DNA of 64,000 nt from Rhizobium sp. Q54 (lineage in GTDB: Bacteria; Pseudomonadota; Alphaproteobacteria; Rhizobiales; Xanthobacteraceae): contig CAMAUC010000010.1 in NCBI GenBank assembly GCA_945861265.1, forward strand, positions 1-64,000, read 5' to 3'. Position 1 is the stretch's first letter. Every line of letters starts with the position of its first letter. The translations under genes and the position numbers were made by a program. Below, in pieces: positions 56,069 through 64,000 of the stretch. Under the pieces are notes generated by a model. It searched no databases, was not told where the DNA came from, and worked only from the letters and a program-made list of their open reading frames with translations.

Positions 56069-56308
56069 TTAGCGGCGGAAATTCGAATCGCCCGCGTAAA
56101 ACCGTTCGGCGATTTCGCGCTCCAGGGCGTCGGTGAAGGCGCCGCCGCGCCGGCCGACCAGGCGGTCGACCTCGTGCTTGGTTTGCCGCTCGCGCGACAG
56201 CATCACGGCGTCATAGAGCCAGCGCCACGGCGTCCGGCGGGTCTTGCTCGCAGCCGGTGCGGCGATGGCGGGCGCGCGAAAATCGGACCGATAGGGAACA
56301 GAGGACAT
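56069..56308 (-). CDS. Conserved small protein, 79 aa, function unknown
   Basis: A 79-aa basic protein from an ATG with AAGGAGAA upstream (a longer in-frame start is ten codons earlier). N-terminal part MSSVPYRSDFRAPAIAAPA is low-complexity; the second half LYDAVMLSRERQTKHEVDRLVGRRGGAFTDALEREIAERFYAGDSNFRR looks helical and charged. I recognise no family with a known role. Convergent with rho and divergent from the LysR gene. Confidence 0.75.
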   Translation of the reverse strand: MSSVPYRSDFRAPAIAAPAASKTRRTPWRWLYDAVMLSRERQTKHEVDRLVGRRGGAFTDALEREIAERFYAGDSNFRR

Positions 56309-56426
56309 GGCCGTTCTCCTTTGCTGGTGGCTCCGCATGAGCCAACCTCAATCATGTGTGAGAAAGTCGGCCTATTCGGCCCCGTTGACAAAGGATAAGC
56401 TCTCACCCGATAGTTGAGCGTACCTC

Positions 56427-57380
56427 ATGCATACACCGGCACCCCCTTTGTCCGCCTTGCGCGCCTTCGAGGCCGCCGCGCGCCATCTTAGTCTGACGCG
56501 GGCGGCCGAAGAGCTGCACGTCACGCCGGGTGCGCTCAGCCACCAGATCCGCGGGCTTGAGGACCTGCTCGGCGTCAAACTGTTCGAACGCAAGGTGCGG
56601 GCGATCGCGCTGACAGCGGCCGGGCGGCAGCTTTACCCTGGCTTGCAGACCGGCTTCGGCCACATCCGCGATGCGGTCGCGAGCCTCGATGCCGCGCATG
56701 CGTCGAACATTCTGGTGGTCAGTACGTCGCCCGGCCTGACGTCGAAATGGCTGGCGCCGAGGCTCTATCGATTCAGCAACGACTTTGCGGATGTCGATGT
56801 GCGGATTTCCTCGTCGTTCACCAATGCCAATTTCGAGACCGATGGCGTCGATATCGCCGTGCGTCACATGCGCGCCGATCCGCCGCCGGACCCCGCGGTT
56901 GAAATCGAGAAGCTCGCCGATATTTCGCTCATCGCCGTTTGCAGTCCGCGCCTGATCGAAAAATACGGCGCGGTGAAGAATGCAAACGATCTGGCGCGGT
57001 TTCCGTTGATCCATGACGAGTCGATCAGTCCGCGCGTGGGGGCACCGAATTGGCGCGAATGGTTCGACTCCGCCGGAGTTGCCGGCGTCGATCTGCGGCG
57101 CGGGCTTCATTTCAACAGCGCCGATCATGCGCTCGATGCTGCCGGCGAAGGCGCCGGGGTTTTGCTCGCGCACGATCTCATGGCTTACGACGACTTGCGC
57201 ACAGGGCGTTTGATCATTCCCATCAAAGTCGCGTTGCCTGCCGGGCGCGCCTTTCATCTGGTGTGGCCGAAGGGCCGCCGTCCGAGCCGTGCCGCGGAAG
57301 GCTTTCGCCGCTGGATCAAGGCGGAGGTCGAAGCGATGGACTGGAAGAAGATCAAGGGCCGCAGCCCCGCTAAAAAATAA
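56427..57380 (+). CDS. LysR-family transcription regulator (GcvA-like)
   Basis: A 317-aa regulator with an N-terminal winged HTH (LSALRAFEAAARHLSLTRAAEELHVTPGALSHQIRGLEDLLGVKLFER) followed by a periplasmic-binding-fold co-inducer domain (VSTSPGLTSKWLAPRLYRF, VAVCSPRLIEKYG-like IAVCSPRLIEKYG). The pattern is that of the GcvA subgroup, which controls glycine cleavage or beta-lactamase in relatives. Target unknown; the divergent small gene and the downstream receptor are candidates. The C-terminus is Lys-rich. Confidence 0.9.
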   Translation: MHTPAPPLSALRAFEAAARHLSLTRAAEELHVTPGALSHQIRGLEDLLGVKLFERKVRAIALTAAGRQLYPGLQTGFGHIRDAVASLDAAHASNILVVSTSPGLTSKWLAPRLYRFSNDFADVDVRISSSFTNANFETDGVDIAVRHMRADPPPDPAVEIEKLADISLIAVCSPRLIEKYGAVKNANDLARFPLIHDESISPRVGAPNWREWFDSAGVAGVDLRRGLHFNSADHALDAAGEGAGVLLAHDLMAYDDLRTGRLIIPIKVALPAGRAFHLVWPKGRRPSRAAEGFRRWIKAEVEAMDWKKIKGRSPAKK

Positions 57381-57391
57381 TGCCAATGATG

Positions 57392-57410
57392 GCGCACAAA
57401 CTTTGTGCGC
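57392..57410. terminator. Perfect dyad after the LysR gene
   Basis: GCGCACAAA-c-TTTGTGCGC, a near-continuous 19-bp palindrome, followed by GTTTGCCCTTT. It can be a terminator of the LysR gene or an operator of the downstream receptor gene. The same CGCACAAA arm occurs in a dyad at 29513-29533, where the arms are in the opposite order. Confidence 0.5.
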
Positions 57411-57511
57411 GTTTGCCCTTTATTAATGCGGTGCTTTCGCAACTGCGAAAGGTTTTGGAAACCTAAATCAGGCGAATTTGACGCAAGATATTTTCCTTCA
57501 CCGAGTCCGAA

Positions 57512-59848
57512 ATGCCCGCCGCAAACAGCCATCGTATTCCGCGTCCAGCGTTGTGGATTGCGGTGCCGGTTTTCCTTGTCTGCGCGGTTGCCATTGTGGC
57601 GTTTGAATTCTGGCAGTCGATGCCGCTTGCTGTGGCGCTTGCCGTCGCCGGGGCACTGGCGGTCGGTTATTTCGCCGAGAGCCGGCTTGCCGGCATTATC
57701 GCGTCGATCAGCAAAATTGCCGGCGGCGACCGATACACCGATCTGCCCATCTTCGTCGGCGACGGCGCCATCCGGCATTTCAGCGACACCGCCGGCAAGA
57801 TCCGCGACGCGCTGATCGAGGCCGATACTGTTGCGGTCGATCAGGGCCGACGCGAAACCGAAGCCCGGCTGCATCATGCCGGGCGCCATTTCTTCACAGG
57901 CAATTTCCGCAGCGCCGTCGACGACGTGGTCAACGCCTTTACCAATGCCGGCGAGCGCATCCGTGGCACCGCCGCCGAACTGGCGCAAACCAACCGGCAG
58001 ATGGCGCAGCAGGTTATGACCTCCGCCGACAGGGCGGCGCAGGCCGCCGAGGATGTTGCCGATGTCGCCGCCGCGGCGCGCGACGTCCAGGCGCTGGCGG
58101 TCGATTCCGGACGCCAGGTCGACGAATCCCGTGCTGCGACCGGCCGCACGGTTACCGAATTGGCGCGTGCCGACGAGACCATGCGCAATCTCGGTGAAGC
58201 CGCGGGCCGCATCGAACAGGTTATCAAGCTGATCCACGCGATCGCCGGACAGACCTCGCTGCTGGCGCTCAACGCCACGATTGAGGCCGCGCGGGCCGGC
58301 GAGTCGGGCCGCGGTTTCGCGGTGGTGGCGGCGGAAGTGAAGGAACTGTCGCGGCGCACCGAGGCCGCGACCAAGGAAGTCTCAGCGCAGATCCACGGCA
58401 TCCAGGACGCGGTCAAGGAAGCCGCGGAGGCGATTCTCGCGGTCGACAAGAGCGTCGCGGCGATGAGCCACGTCAATGAAAACGTGACGCGGCTGATGGA
58501 GCAGCAGATCGTCAAGCTGGAGCGCATCGGCAACGAGGCGAACAAGGTGGCGTTCACCGTCAGCGAAGCATTGCCAGGGATTCGCGGGGTCGTGACCGAT
58601 GTCGCGCAGGCCGGCGACGCCGTGCTGGAGACGGCGGACGACCTCATCGCGCGTGCGCAGTCCCTGACCTCGTCGGTCAGCCGCTATTTCGCCGATCTCG
58701 ATCACGGCTCGATCAAGGTCGGCATACTGCATTCGTTGTCGGGCACGCTGACCGGCAGTGAACGGCCTTTGCAGCAGATTCTCGTCATGCTGATCGAGAA
58801 GCTGAACAAGGCCGGCGGCCTGCTCGGCCGTCCGGTCGAGGCGGCGATCATGGATCCGCGTTCCGATACCGGCGCCTACGCGGCGCAGGCCGAAGGCTTG
58901 TTGCGCGATCACAAGGTCGCTGCGATTTTCGGTTGCTGGACATCGGCTTCGCGCAAGCAGGTGCTGCCTTTGCTGGAGAAGTACGACGGCTTGCTGTTCT
59001 ATCCGAGCCAGTACGAGGGCGAGGAGCAATCGCCGCATGTGATCTATACCGGCGCGACGCCGCAGCAACAGGCGCTGCCGGCAGTCGATCATCTGCTCGC
59101 TCTCGGCCGGCGGCGGTTTTTCCTGCTCGGCACCGATTACGTCTATCCGCGGACCACCAATGCCATCATTCGCAACTATCTGATCAGCCGCGGCGTCGGC
59201 GCCGATGCGGTGGACGAGCTATACGTACCGTTCGGCGAAACGGCCTTTGCCGACACCGTGCAGCGCATCCGCAAATTTGCCGGCCGCGATGGCGCCATCA
59301 TCGCAACGCTCAGCGGCGACTCGAACGTGCATTTCTTCCGCGAACGCGCCCGCCAGGGTCTCGACGCCGATATCCTGCCGGTGATGAGTCTGTCGCTCGG
59401 CGAAGCCGAATTGCCGGCCTTGGCGGAGCGCAAGCTCATCGGCCATATGGTGGCGTGGAATTACCTGCAAAGTCTCGACACGCCGGAGAACCAGGCTTTC
59501 ATCGCCGAGTGGCGCGACTTCACTGGCGATGCCAATGCGATCACCAACGATCCGATGGAAGCGAGCTGGATAGGTTTCCAGCTTTGGGCGCAGAGCGTCG
59601 CGGCCGCCGGCACCACCGATCCGCAGGCCGTGCGCCGCGCGCTTGCCGGCCGCAGTATTCGCGCGCCGTCCGGCTTCGATGTCCGGCTCGACCCCGAAAA
59701 CCAGCATCTGCACAAACCGTCGGTCATCGGCCGCATGGACGCGCACAATGCGATTTGGCCGGTGCAGATCAGCAAGGGCCTTATCGCGCCGGCGCCATGG
59801 AGCCGTTGGCTGGCGAAAGACGGCGTGCCGCTGAAGCGGGCCAGCTAA
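57512..59848 (+). CDS. Chemoreceptor signalling domain fused to UrtA-like binding domain
   Basis: A 778-aa protein. Two hydrophobic helices (about 13-34 and 36-57) with almost no loop between them are followed by a HAMP-like helix region, an MCP signalling coiled coil (tip [20 protein letters not shown] at about 249-268), and from about 400 a type I periplasmic-binding domain of the urea/amide (UrtA/AmiC/FmdD) class: IKVGILHSLSGTLTGSE, IFGCWTSASRKQVLPLLEKYDGLLFY, QYEGEEQSP, YVYPRTTNAI and NDPMEASWIGFQLW. Since no signal peptide or membrane helix precedes it, the binding domain should be cytoplasmic. Role inferred: sensing a small amide such as urea inside the cell and signalling to CheA/CheW. 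Confidence 0.85.
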   Translation: MPAANSHRIPRPALWIAVPVFLVCAVAIVAFEFWQSMPLAVALAVAGALAVGYFAESRLAGIIASISKIAGGDRYTDLPIFVGDGAIRHFSDTAGKIRDALIEADTVAVDQGRRETEARLHHAGRHFFTGNFRSAVDDVVNAFTNAGERIRGTAAELAQTNRQMAQQVMTSADRAAQAAEDVADVAAAARDVQALAVDSGRQVDESRAATGRTVTELARADETMRNLGEAAGRIEQVIKLIHAIAGQTSLLALNATIEAARAGESGRGFAVVAAEVKELSRRTEAATKEVSAQIHGIQDAVKEAAEAILAVDKSVAAMSHVNENVTRLMEQQIVKLERIGNEANKVAFTVSEALPGIRGVVTDVAQAGDAVLETADDLIARAQSLTSSVSRYFADLDHGSIKVGILHSLSGTLTGSERPLQQILVMLIEKLNKAGGLLGRPVEAAIMDPRSDTGAYAAQAEGLLRDHKVAAIFGCWTSASRKQVLPLLEKYDGLLFYPSQYEGEEQSPHVIYTGATPQQQALPAVDHLLALGRRRFFLLGTDYVYPRTTNAIIRNYLISRGVGADAVDELYVPFGETAFADTVQRIRKFAGRDGAIIATLSGDSNVHFFRERARQGLDADILPVMSLSLGEAELPALAERKLIGHMVAWNYLQSLDTPENQAFIAEWRDFTGDANAITNDPMEASWIGFQLWAQSVAAAGTTDPQAVRRALAGRSIRAPSGFDVRLDPENQHLHKPSVIGRMDAHNAIWPVQISKGLIAPAPWSRWLAKDGVPLKRAS

Positions 59849-59849
59849 A

Positions 59850-59893
59850 GCGTTTTCGAGCGAAGTGGGTACCGGTTCGCGTGAAGAAAACGC
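59850..59893. repeat. Palindromic intergenic repeat, gcgttttc type
   Basis: GCGTTTTC...GAAAACGC (59850-59857 and 59886-59893) flanks gagcgaagtgggtaccggttcgcgtga. It resembles the other dispersed palindromes of this branch, and the core 'agtggg.accggtt' also occurs in the repeat after gshB (26690-26704). Confidence 0.8.
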
Positions 59894-59907
59894 GACAAAA
59901 CAAAAGA

Positions 59908-59948
59908 CTAGAGCCCCGGCTTTGATTCCATCAAAGCCGGGGCTCTAG
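59908..59948. terminator. 19-bp perfect hairpin between convergent genes
   Basis: ctagagccccggctttgat-tcc-atcaaagccggggctctag: a perfect 19-bp stem with a 3-base loop. The TAG stop of the yyaL gene lies in its right arm. There is no T run, so it is likely a dispersed repeat that also blocks read-through in both directions. Confidence 0.8.
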
Positions 59949-61978
59949 TGCCGCATCGCCGCTACCGCCAGCGCAATATCCCCGGGCTCCGCGACCGGCA
60001 GCGAACAGCGCTCGCCGGCGCAAACGAAAGCGGCGTTGCCGGAAACGGCTTTGAGCTTTTCCTGCGCCGGATGCGTAGCCGGCAAATCCGCCGATGAAGC
60101 CGCCCGCAGTACGATGCGGTCGACAAATGGCAGCTTCAACGCCGCCTGAACCAGGCGTTCGGCATCAGGCCCGGTACAGACGATCTCGGCGCCGCGCAGC
60201 CGCAGATCGAGCGCATTGAGCAGCGCGACGTGGCCGAACATGTTGCGTGCGGCGACCGCGAGAATTCCCTCGAGCAGGCGGTCGGCTTGCTCTCGCCATT
60301 TGTCGTCGCCGCTGAGCACGGCGAGCCGCAGCAGATTTTGCGCCGCCACCGCGTTCGGATTTGGCGTGGCGTCGTCGGCGGTTGAATGCGGCCGCAAAAT
60401 GAGATCGCCGGCGTCATCGGCCGACCAGTAATAGCCGCCGGTCTCGGCGTCGGCGTAATGCATGTCGAATGCGCCCTGCCACCTCAACGCTTGATCGAGA
60501 TAGCGTCTTTCGCCGGTCGCCTCGAACAGGGCCAAAGCGGCGCGGATCATCGCCGCGAAATCGGATGCCAGACCGGGAAACAGCAACTGCCCTTCGCGCC
60601 ACGAATGCCCGAGGCGATTTCCCTTGCTCATCGACCCGGCGATGAAATCGAAAGCCCGCTGTGCCATCACCAGCCATGACGGCTCGTCGAGAATGATCCC
60701 GGCATTGACCAAAGCGGCAATCATCAGGCCGTTCCAGTCGGCCAGCACCTTGTCGTCGAGGCCGGGCCGCACCCGCGCCGCGCGCGCGTCGAGCAGGATG
60801 TCGCGCAGCGCTTTCAGCCGTTCCTCGTCAGCCGCTGAGCGCGGCGGCGCATTCGATCGATTGAGGATGTTATGGCCTTCGAAATTGCCTTCGTCGCTGA
60901 CATCGTAATGCCGCATGAAGAAGCCGCCGGCTTCCGGGCCGATCAGTTCGATGATCTCGTTCTTCGACCAGACATAGAACTTGCCCTCTTCGCCTTCCGA
61001 GTCGGCGTCGAGCGACGCGGAGAAGCCGCCCTGCGGCGTCGTCATTTCGCGCCGGAGCCATTCCACCGTTTCCCGCGCGCGCGTGGCAAACAGCGCATTG
61101 CCCGACCTCTGATACGCCAGCGCCAGCAGCTCCAGTAACTGCGCATTGTCGTACAGCATCTTCTCGAAATGCGGCACCAGCCATTTGTCATCGACCGAAT
61201 AGCGCGAGTAGCCGCCGCCGAGGTGATCGTAAATGCCGCCTTCGCTCATTCTCTCAAGCGTATGCTCGACGGTCTCGAAAAAGCGGACGTCGCCGGTGCG
61301 CAGCCCCGCGCGCCACAGCATTTCGAGAATTGCCGGTTGCGGAAATTTCGGCGCCCCGCGCAGGCCGCCATGCACTGTGTCGAAGGCATTGCCCAGTTGC
61401 TTGGCCGCTGCGTCAAGCTCGGCAAGCCCGAAGGTCACCTTGCCTTCCGGCCGCGCGCGGTCGGCGAGCCGCGCCAGCAGTGCGGCGCGGTTCTGCTCGA
61501 TCTTGCCGGGCTCGTCGCGGAACATGCGCGACACTTCGCGTAAAATATCAGTGAAGGCCGGCCGGCCGTATTTCGATACGTTCGGAAAATATGTGCCGCC
61601 CCACACCGGCTCGGCCGCCGGCGTCAGAAACATGGTCAAAGGCCAGCCGCCCTGCTCGCCGAGGAGATGCAGCGCGTTCATGTAGATCTGGTCGATGTCC
61701 GGCCGTTCCTCGCGGTCGACTTTGATGTTGACGAACAGCTCGTTCATCACTTTGGCCGTCGCTTCGTCCTCGAAGCTTTCGTGCGCCATCACATGGCACC
61801 AGTGGCAGGCGGCGTAGCCAATCGACAGCATGATCGGCCGGTTCGAGCCCTTGGCCTCAGCCAGCGCCTCGGGCCCCCATTGCCACCAGTCGACCGGATT
61901 GTGCTTGTGCTGCAGCAGATAGGGCGACGTCGCCTGCGCGAGGCGATTGAGGTGGGTCGTGTTGGGGGAGCTGGACAT
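59945..61978 (-). CDS. YyaL / DUF255 thioredoxin-domain protein (Spermatogenesis-associated-20 type)
   Basis: A 677-aa protein. The N-terminal DUF255 domain is thioredoxin-like with the dithiol CHWCHVM in [21 protein letters not shown] (shortened), preceded by [22 protein letters not shown]. The rest is an alpha/alpha-barrel (six-hairpin glycosidase-like) region with [23 protein letters not shown] in parts and [25 protein letters not shown]. Family function is not established. Its TAG stop lies inside the 19-bp hairpin. Single gene. Confidence 0.9.
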   Translation of the reverse strand: MSSSPNTTHLNRLAQATSPYLLQHKHNPVDWWQWGPEALAEAKGSNRPIMLSIGYAACHWCHVMAHESFEDEATAKVMNELFVNIKVDREERPDIDQIYMNALHLLGEQGGWPLTMFLTPAAEPVWGGTYFPNVSKYGRPAFTDILREVSRMFRDEPGKIEQNRAALLARLADRARPEGKVTFGLAELDAAAKQLGNAFDTVHGGLRGAPKFPQPAILEMLWRAGLRTGDVRFFETVEHTLERMSEGGIYDHLGGGYSRYSVDDKWLVPHFEKMLYDNAQLLELLALAYQRSGNALFATRARETVEWLRREMTTPQGGFSASLDADSEGEEGKFYVWSKNEIIELIGPEAGGFFMRHYDVSDEGNFEGHNILNRSNAPPRSAADEERLKALRDILLDARAARVRPGLDDKVLADWNGLMIAALVNAGIILDEPSWLVMAQRAFDFIAGSMSKGNRLGHSWREGQLLFPGLASDFAAMIRAALALFEATGERRYLDQALRWQGAFDMHYADAETGGYYWSADDAGDLILRPHSTADDATPNPNAVAAQNLLRLAVLSGDDKWREQADRLLEGILAVAARNMFGHVALLNALDLRLRGAEIVCTGPDAERLVQAALKLPFVDRIVLRAASSADLPATHPAQEKLKAVSGNAAFVCAGERCSLPVAEPGDIALAVAAMRH

Positions 61979-62016
61979 CAGTATTTCTATCGCGCAAACG
62001 CGCGTCCGTCATCAAA

Positions 62017-62082
62017 TGTCGTCCTCGCCATAGGCGACGCGAAGCGACGCCGTTCTTAAGGACGGCTATGGCGGGGACGACA
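62017..62082. repeat. Palindromic intergenic repeat between yyaL and DUF2147 genes
   Basis: TGTCGTCCTCGCCATAG (62017-62033) pairs with CTATGGCGGGGACGACA (62066-62082) with a single T-G mismatch; the inside forms a smaller hairpin (gacgccgttc / gacggc). The pattern is a typical long stem of rhizobial dispersed repeats. Confidence 0.85.
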
Positions 62083-62111
62083 CCTGTATCCTATCTCACC
62101 TTGTTCCAGGT

Positions 62112-62486
62112 CTAGCCGCGGCACAGCACCATGGCGACGCAGCCTTTGAGATTGAGCGCGCTGGCGCTTTCCAGCGTGACGACGCCCGAATACATCTTGC
62201 CCGACTCGACATCGAGCAGGTCGCCCTTCCAGACATTGTCGCCGGATTTCTCAGCGCCTTTCATGATCACCGTGCCGATGGTGTTCTTGCGCGCCTGATC
62301 CTTGACGGCGATGATCTTGCCGCACAATTTGCCGCCGCAATTGTAGAAGTGGACCTGCGTGCCGGTCGAAGGCCGCGTCCAGTTGCCGTAAGGGTCGGCG
62401 GCGTGAGCGGCGCCTGTCGTCAACGCAGATGCGGCGAGCGCGGCGATAACTATCGGACTGTTCCTGAATGGCGAGGGTACGGTCAT
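62112..62486 (-). CDS. DUF2147 exported protein, truncated by an in-frame TAG
   Basis: A 124-aa secreted protein with a signal peptide (IVIAALAASALTTGAAHAAD) and the DUF2147 pattern: YGNWTRPSTGTQVHFYNCGGKLCGKIIAV, KNTIGTVIM and VWKGDLLDVESGKMYSGVVTLES, ending GCVAMVLCRG. The family normally continues with Q-T-W-x-(K/R)-V. Here TAG replaces the expected CAG, and the next six codons (T W N K V R) before a second stop match the missing tail. A recent nonsense change, a sequencing error or read-through are all possible. A repeat follows on the stop side. Confidence 0.85.
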   Translation of the reverse strand: MTVPSPFRNSPIVIAALAASALTTGAAHAADPYGNWTRPSTGTQVHFYNCGGKLCGKIIAVKDQARKNTIGTVIMKGAEKSGDNVWKGDLLDVESGKMYSGVVTLESASALNLKGCVAMVLCRG

Positions 62487-62627
62487 AATGTACTCCCCGT
62501 GACAGGCGCGGTCGTTGACGTGCCGCTGCCTGTCACAATGCTAGCGCAGAATGTCGCTCAGCGGCGAGCGGAATTGCGTGGTCCGGCGGGCGGTGCTTAG
62601 GATGAGAGTTCCATACGGGAGAGGATC

Positions 62628-63356
62628 ATGCGGGTGGCTCTGCGACGCTGCGTTTGCCGGTTGATGTGCGCTGCGGCTTTGGTCCTGCCGGTCGGCTCAG
62701 GACTGTTGGCCGGTGGAACCGCGCGCGCCGACGAGACCGTCAGCGTTGGCGGCTCGCAAGCCGTCCTGCTTAAACCCGACGCGCCGAAGGCCAGCGTCAT
62801 CCTGATGCCGGGCGGCGATGGCTATATTGCCGCTGGCCCCGGCGGGCAGATCGGCCAACTCAAGGGCAATCAACTGGTGCGCACCCGTGCCGCCTATAAG
62901 GAGCACGGGCTTGCGGTGCTGGTGGTCGATGCCGACGTGAGCCTTTCCGCTGCGGTTGAATTCATGGCCGCGATCAAGAGGCCGGTCATCGTGGTCGGCA
63001 CCAGCCGTGGCACGCAGCGCGCGGCGCAAGGCATCGCGCGCGGTGCGCGGCCGGATGCGCTGGTTCTGACAGCGGGTTTTCTGACCGACGAATCCGGCGC
63101 CGGAAGGAACGTTGCCAATATTCTCGGCTCACCCGACAAATTGCCGCGTACCTTGGTTATCCATCACCGCAAGGACGGCTGCAAGTTCACGCGGCCGGAA
63201 GGCGTCGCACCATTTATCAAATGGGCCGGCGGCAAGGCGCGCGTCGCCTGGCTCGATGGCGGCGAAAATGCCGGCGATCCCTGTCAGGCCAAGGGCCATC
63301 ACGGTTTCGCCGGACTTGATGGGCGCGTGGTCGCGCTGGCGGCGGGATTTCGGTAG
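62628..63356 (+). CDS. Exported alpha/beta-hydrolase-like protein
   Basis: A 242-aa secreted protein. Signal peptide MRVALRRCVCRLMCAAALVL...GTARAD. An alpha/beta-hydrolase fold is indicated by SVILMPGGDGYIAAGPGG, the nucleophile elbow VVGTSRGTQRAA (G-x-S-x-G), an acidic loop LVIHHRKDGC, and the catalytic His in KGHHGFAGLD. Substrate unknown. It is divergent from the DUF2147 gene and stands alone before the repeat-rich gap upstream of mnmE. Confidence 0.82.
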   Translation: MRVALRRCVCRLMCAAALVLPVGSGLLAGGTARADETVSVGGSQAVLLKPDAPKASVILMPGGDGYIAAGPGGQIGQLKGNQLVRTRAAYKEHGLAVLVVDADVSLSAAVEFMAAIKRPVIVVGTSRGTQRAAQGIARGARPDALVLTAGFLTDESGAGRNVANILGSPDKLPRTLVIHHRKDGCKFTRPEGVAPFIKWAGGKARVAWLDGGENAGDPCQAKGHHGFAGLDGRVVALAAGFR

Positions 63357-63713
63357 CGCACTGGTGGAGGGCGGCGCTGCATTCTTACTTCCCCTCTTCC
63401 CTTGAGGGAGAGGGTGGATCGCGCAGAACGAAGTGAAGCGCGAGCCGGGTGAGGGGTCAGTCTAACGTCGAGCTCGTAGCCCGGATGAGCGAGTGCTTCG
63501 CGAGCGAAACCCGGTGTCATCGTCGCTTCGGCGTTCTCGGGTTACGACTTGAATCGATTGGTGGAGCTTTGGATTGAATTTTATAACTGGCTCGACAATC
63601 TTGCCCGGGAGCGGTTTCCACTAACACCCATCTACTTTCTGACGCCCAAAGAATAGCTCAGTAGGTCAATTTCTCCCCCTTGACCCGCCCTCCACTCGGC
63701 GCTCCCCTGCGCC
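63357..63713. repeat. Repeat-containing intergenic gap before mnmE
   Basis: No gene seen. Near 63387-63460 is a block of the form cccctcttcccttgagggagaggg...gcgcgagccgggtgaggggt, a palindromic REP-like element related to the one between hisF and hisE. Near 63475-63545 a second block, tagcccggatgagcgagtgcttcgcgagcgaaacccggtgtcatcg...cgggtta, is another dispersed repeat. The rest before mnmE shows no further structure. Confidence 0.7.
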
Positions 63714-64000
63714 ATGATGACCGAGTCCGATCGCCCCACCATATTCGCGCTCTCCTCTGGCCGGCCGCCGGTGGCGATTGCCGTCATTCGCATTTCCGGC
63801 TCGCGCGCGGGCCCGGCGCTGACCGCGCTTGGCGTCAAGATCCCCGAGCCGCGCAAGGCCGGGCTCGCCCGCATTCGCGATCCGCACTCCGGTGAAATCA
63901 TCGACGAAGCTTTGGTGCTGTGGTTTCCCGGCCCGCATAGCGAGACCGGCGAGGATGTCGCCGAATTGCAGGCGCATGGCGGCCGCGCGGTGATCGCGGC
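63714..64000 (+). CDS. mnmE: tRNA uridine-5-carboxymethylaminomethyl synthesis GTPase MnmE, 5' end
   Basis: The N-terminal part of MnmE (TrmE), which with MnmG modifies uridine 34 of several tRNAs. The frame starts [33 protein letters not shown], the typical formyl-THF-binding N-terminal domain, and continues [16 protein letters not shown] into the window edge. Two adjacent ATGs; the first is used. In relatives it follows rho directly, here it is about 7.7 kb away. The GTPase domain lies outside. Confidence 0.93.
   Translation, partial: MMTESDRPTIFALSSGRPPVAIAVIRISGSRAGPALTALGVKIPEPRKAGLARIRDPHSGEIIDEALVLWFPGPHSETGEDVAELQAHGGRAVIA

Overview
This window is chromosomal DNA from a high-GC alphaproteobacterium of the order Hyphomicrobiales, most like the Bradyrhizobium/Rhodopseudomonas/Xanthobacteraceae branch. 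The signs are a pmtA gene downstream of dnaKJ, a sigma-32 promoter of the alphaproteobacterial type before dnaK, hrcA-grpE as a separate unit, hslVU divergent from a his cluster, and the cluster dnaQ-coaE-maf-ppsR // hemE-hemJ-rho followed by mnmE, which marks chromosomal origins in this class. Several dispersed palindromic intergenic repeats also look like those of this branch. Almost everything is compact housekeeping sequence, with many 4-base ATGA or stop-stop overlaps.

Layout. 1-8.3 kb: pheS (3' end) and pheT, a COG2102 ATP-binding protein, a YiiX-type enzyme, an EI24/CysZ-like membrane protein, nth, a DUF2244 protein, an Ada-like methyltransferase and a DUF1236 protein. 8.3-18.5 kb (mostly minus strand): gpmA, dapB, DUF1330, pyrF, a flavin reductase, pmtA, dnaJ, dnaK, a secreted protein, grpE and hrcA, so the chaperone machinery and its repressor lie together. 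18.6-26.7 kb: rph, rdgB, hemW, an LpoA-like lipoprotein, rsmI, yraN, a chemoreceptor and gshB. 26.7-29.7 kb: an accessory patch with a small gene, an IS1595 transposase, an AT-richer orphan membrane protein, a small basic protein and about 660 bp of strongly structured non-coding DNA, ending at comM. 29.7-37.5 kb: comM, a second chemoreceptor, a hybrid histidine kinase, an OlsB-like acyltransferase and coaA. 37.5-43.3 kb: hisE, hisF, hisA, hisH, a DUF2628 gene and hisB, then hslV and hslU. 43.4-49.1 kb: an HTH/dCTP-deaminase-like fusion, a small orphan gene, a luciferase-like oxidoreductase, a Smr protein, mltA, a Tim44-like gene and fxsA. 49.2-56 kb: secB, dnaQ, coaE, maf, ppsR, a probable replication origin, hemE, hemJ and rho. 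56-63.7 kb: accessory genes between rho and mnmE (LysR regulator, a chemoreceptor fused to a urea-binding-protein-like domain, a YyaL protein, a DUF2147 protein and a hydrolase), then the start of mnmE.

The most notable items are the chemoreceptor/UrtA-like fusion at 57.5-59.8 kb, the XRE-HTH/Dcd-like fusion at 43.4 kb whose Dcd part appears to lack the nucleotide-binding motif, the probable oriC at 52.55-52.90 kb, the structured non-coding stretch at 29.1-29.55 kb, and an in-frame TAG that cuts off the conserved tail of the DUF2147 protein. No tRNA, rRNA or CRISPR array was recognised.
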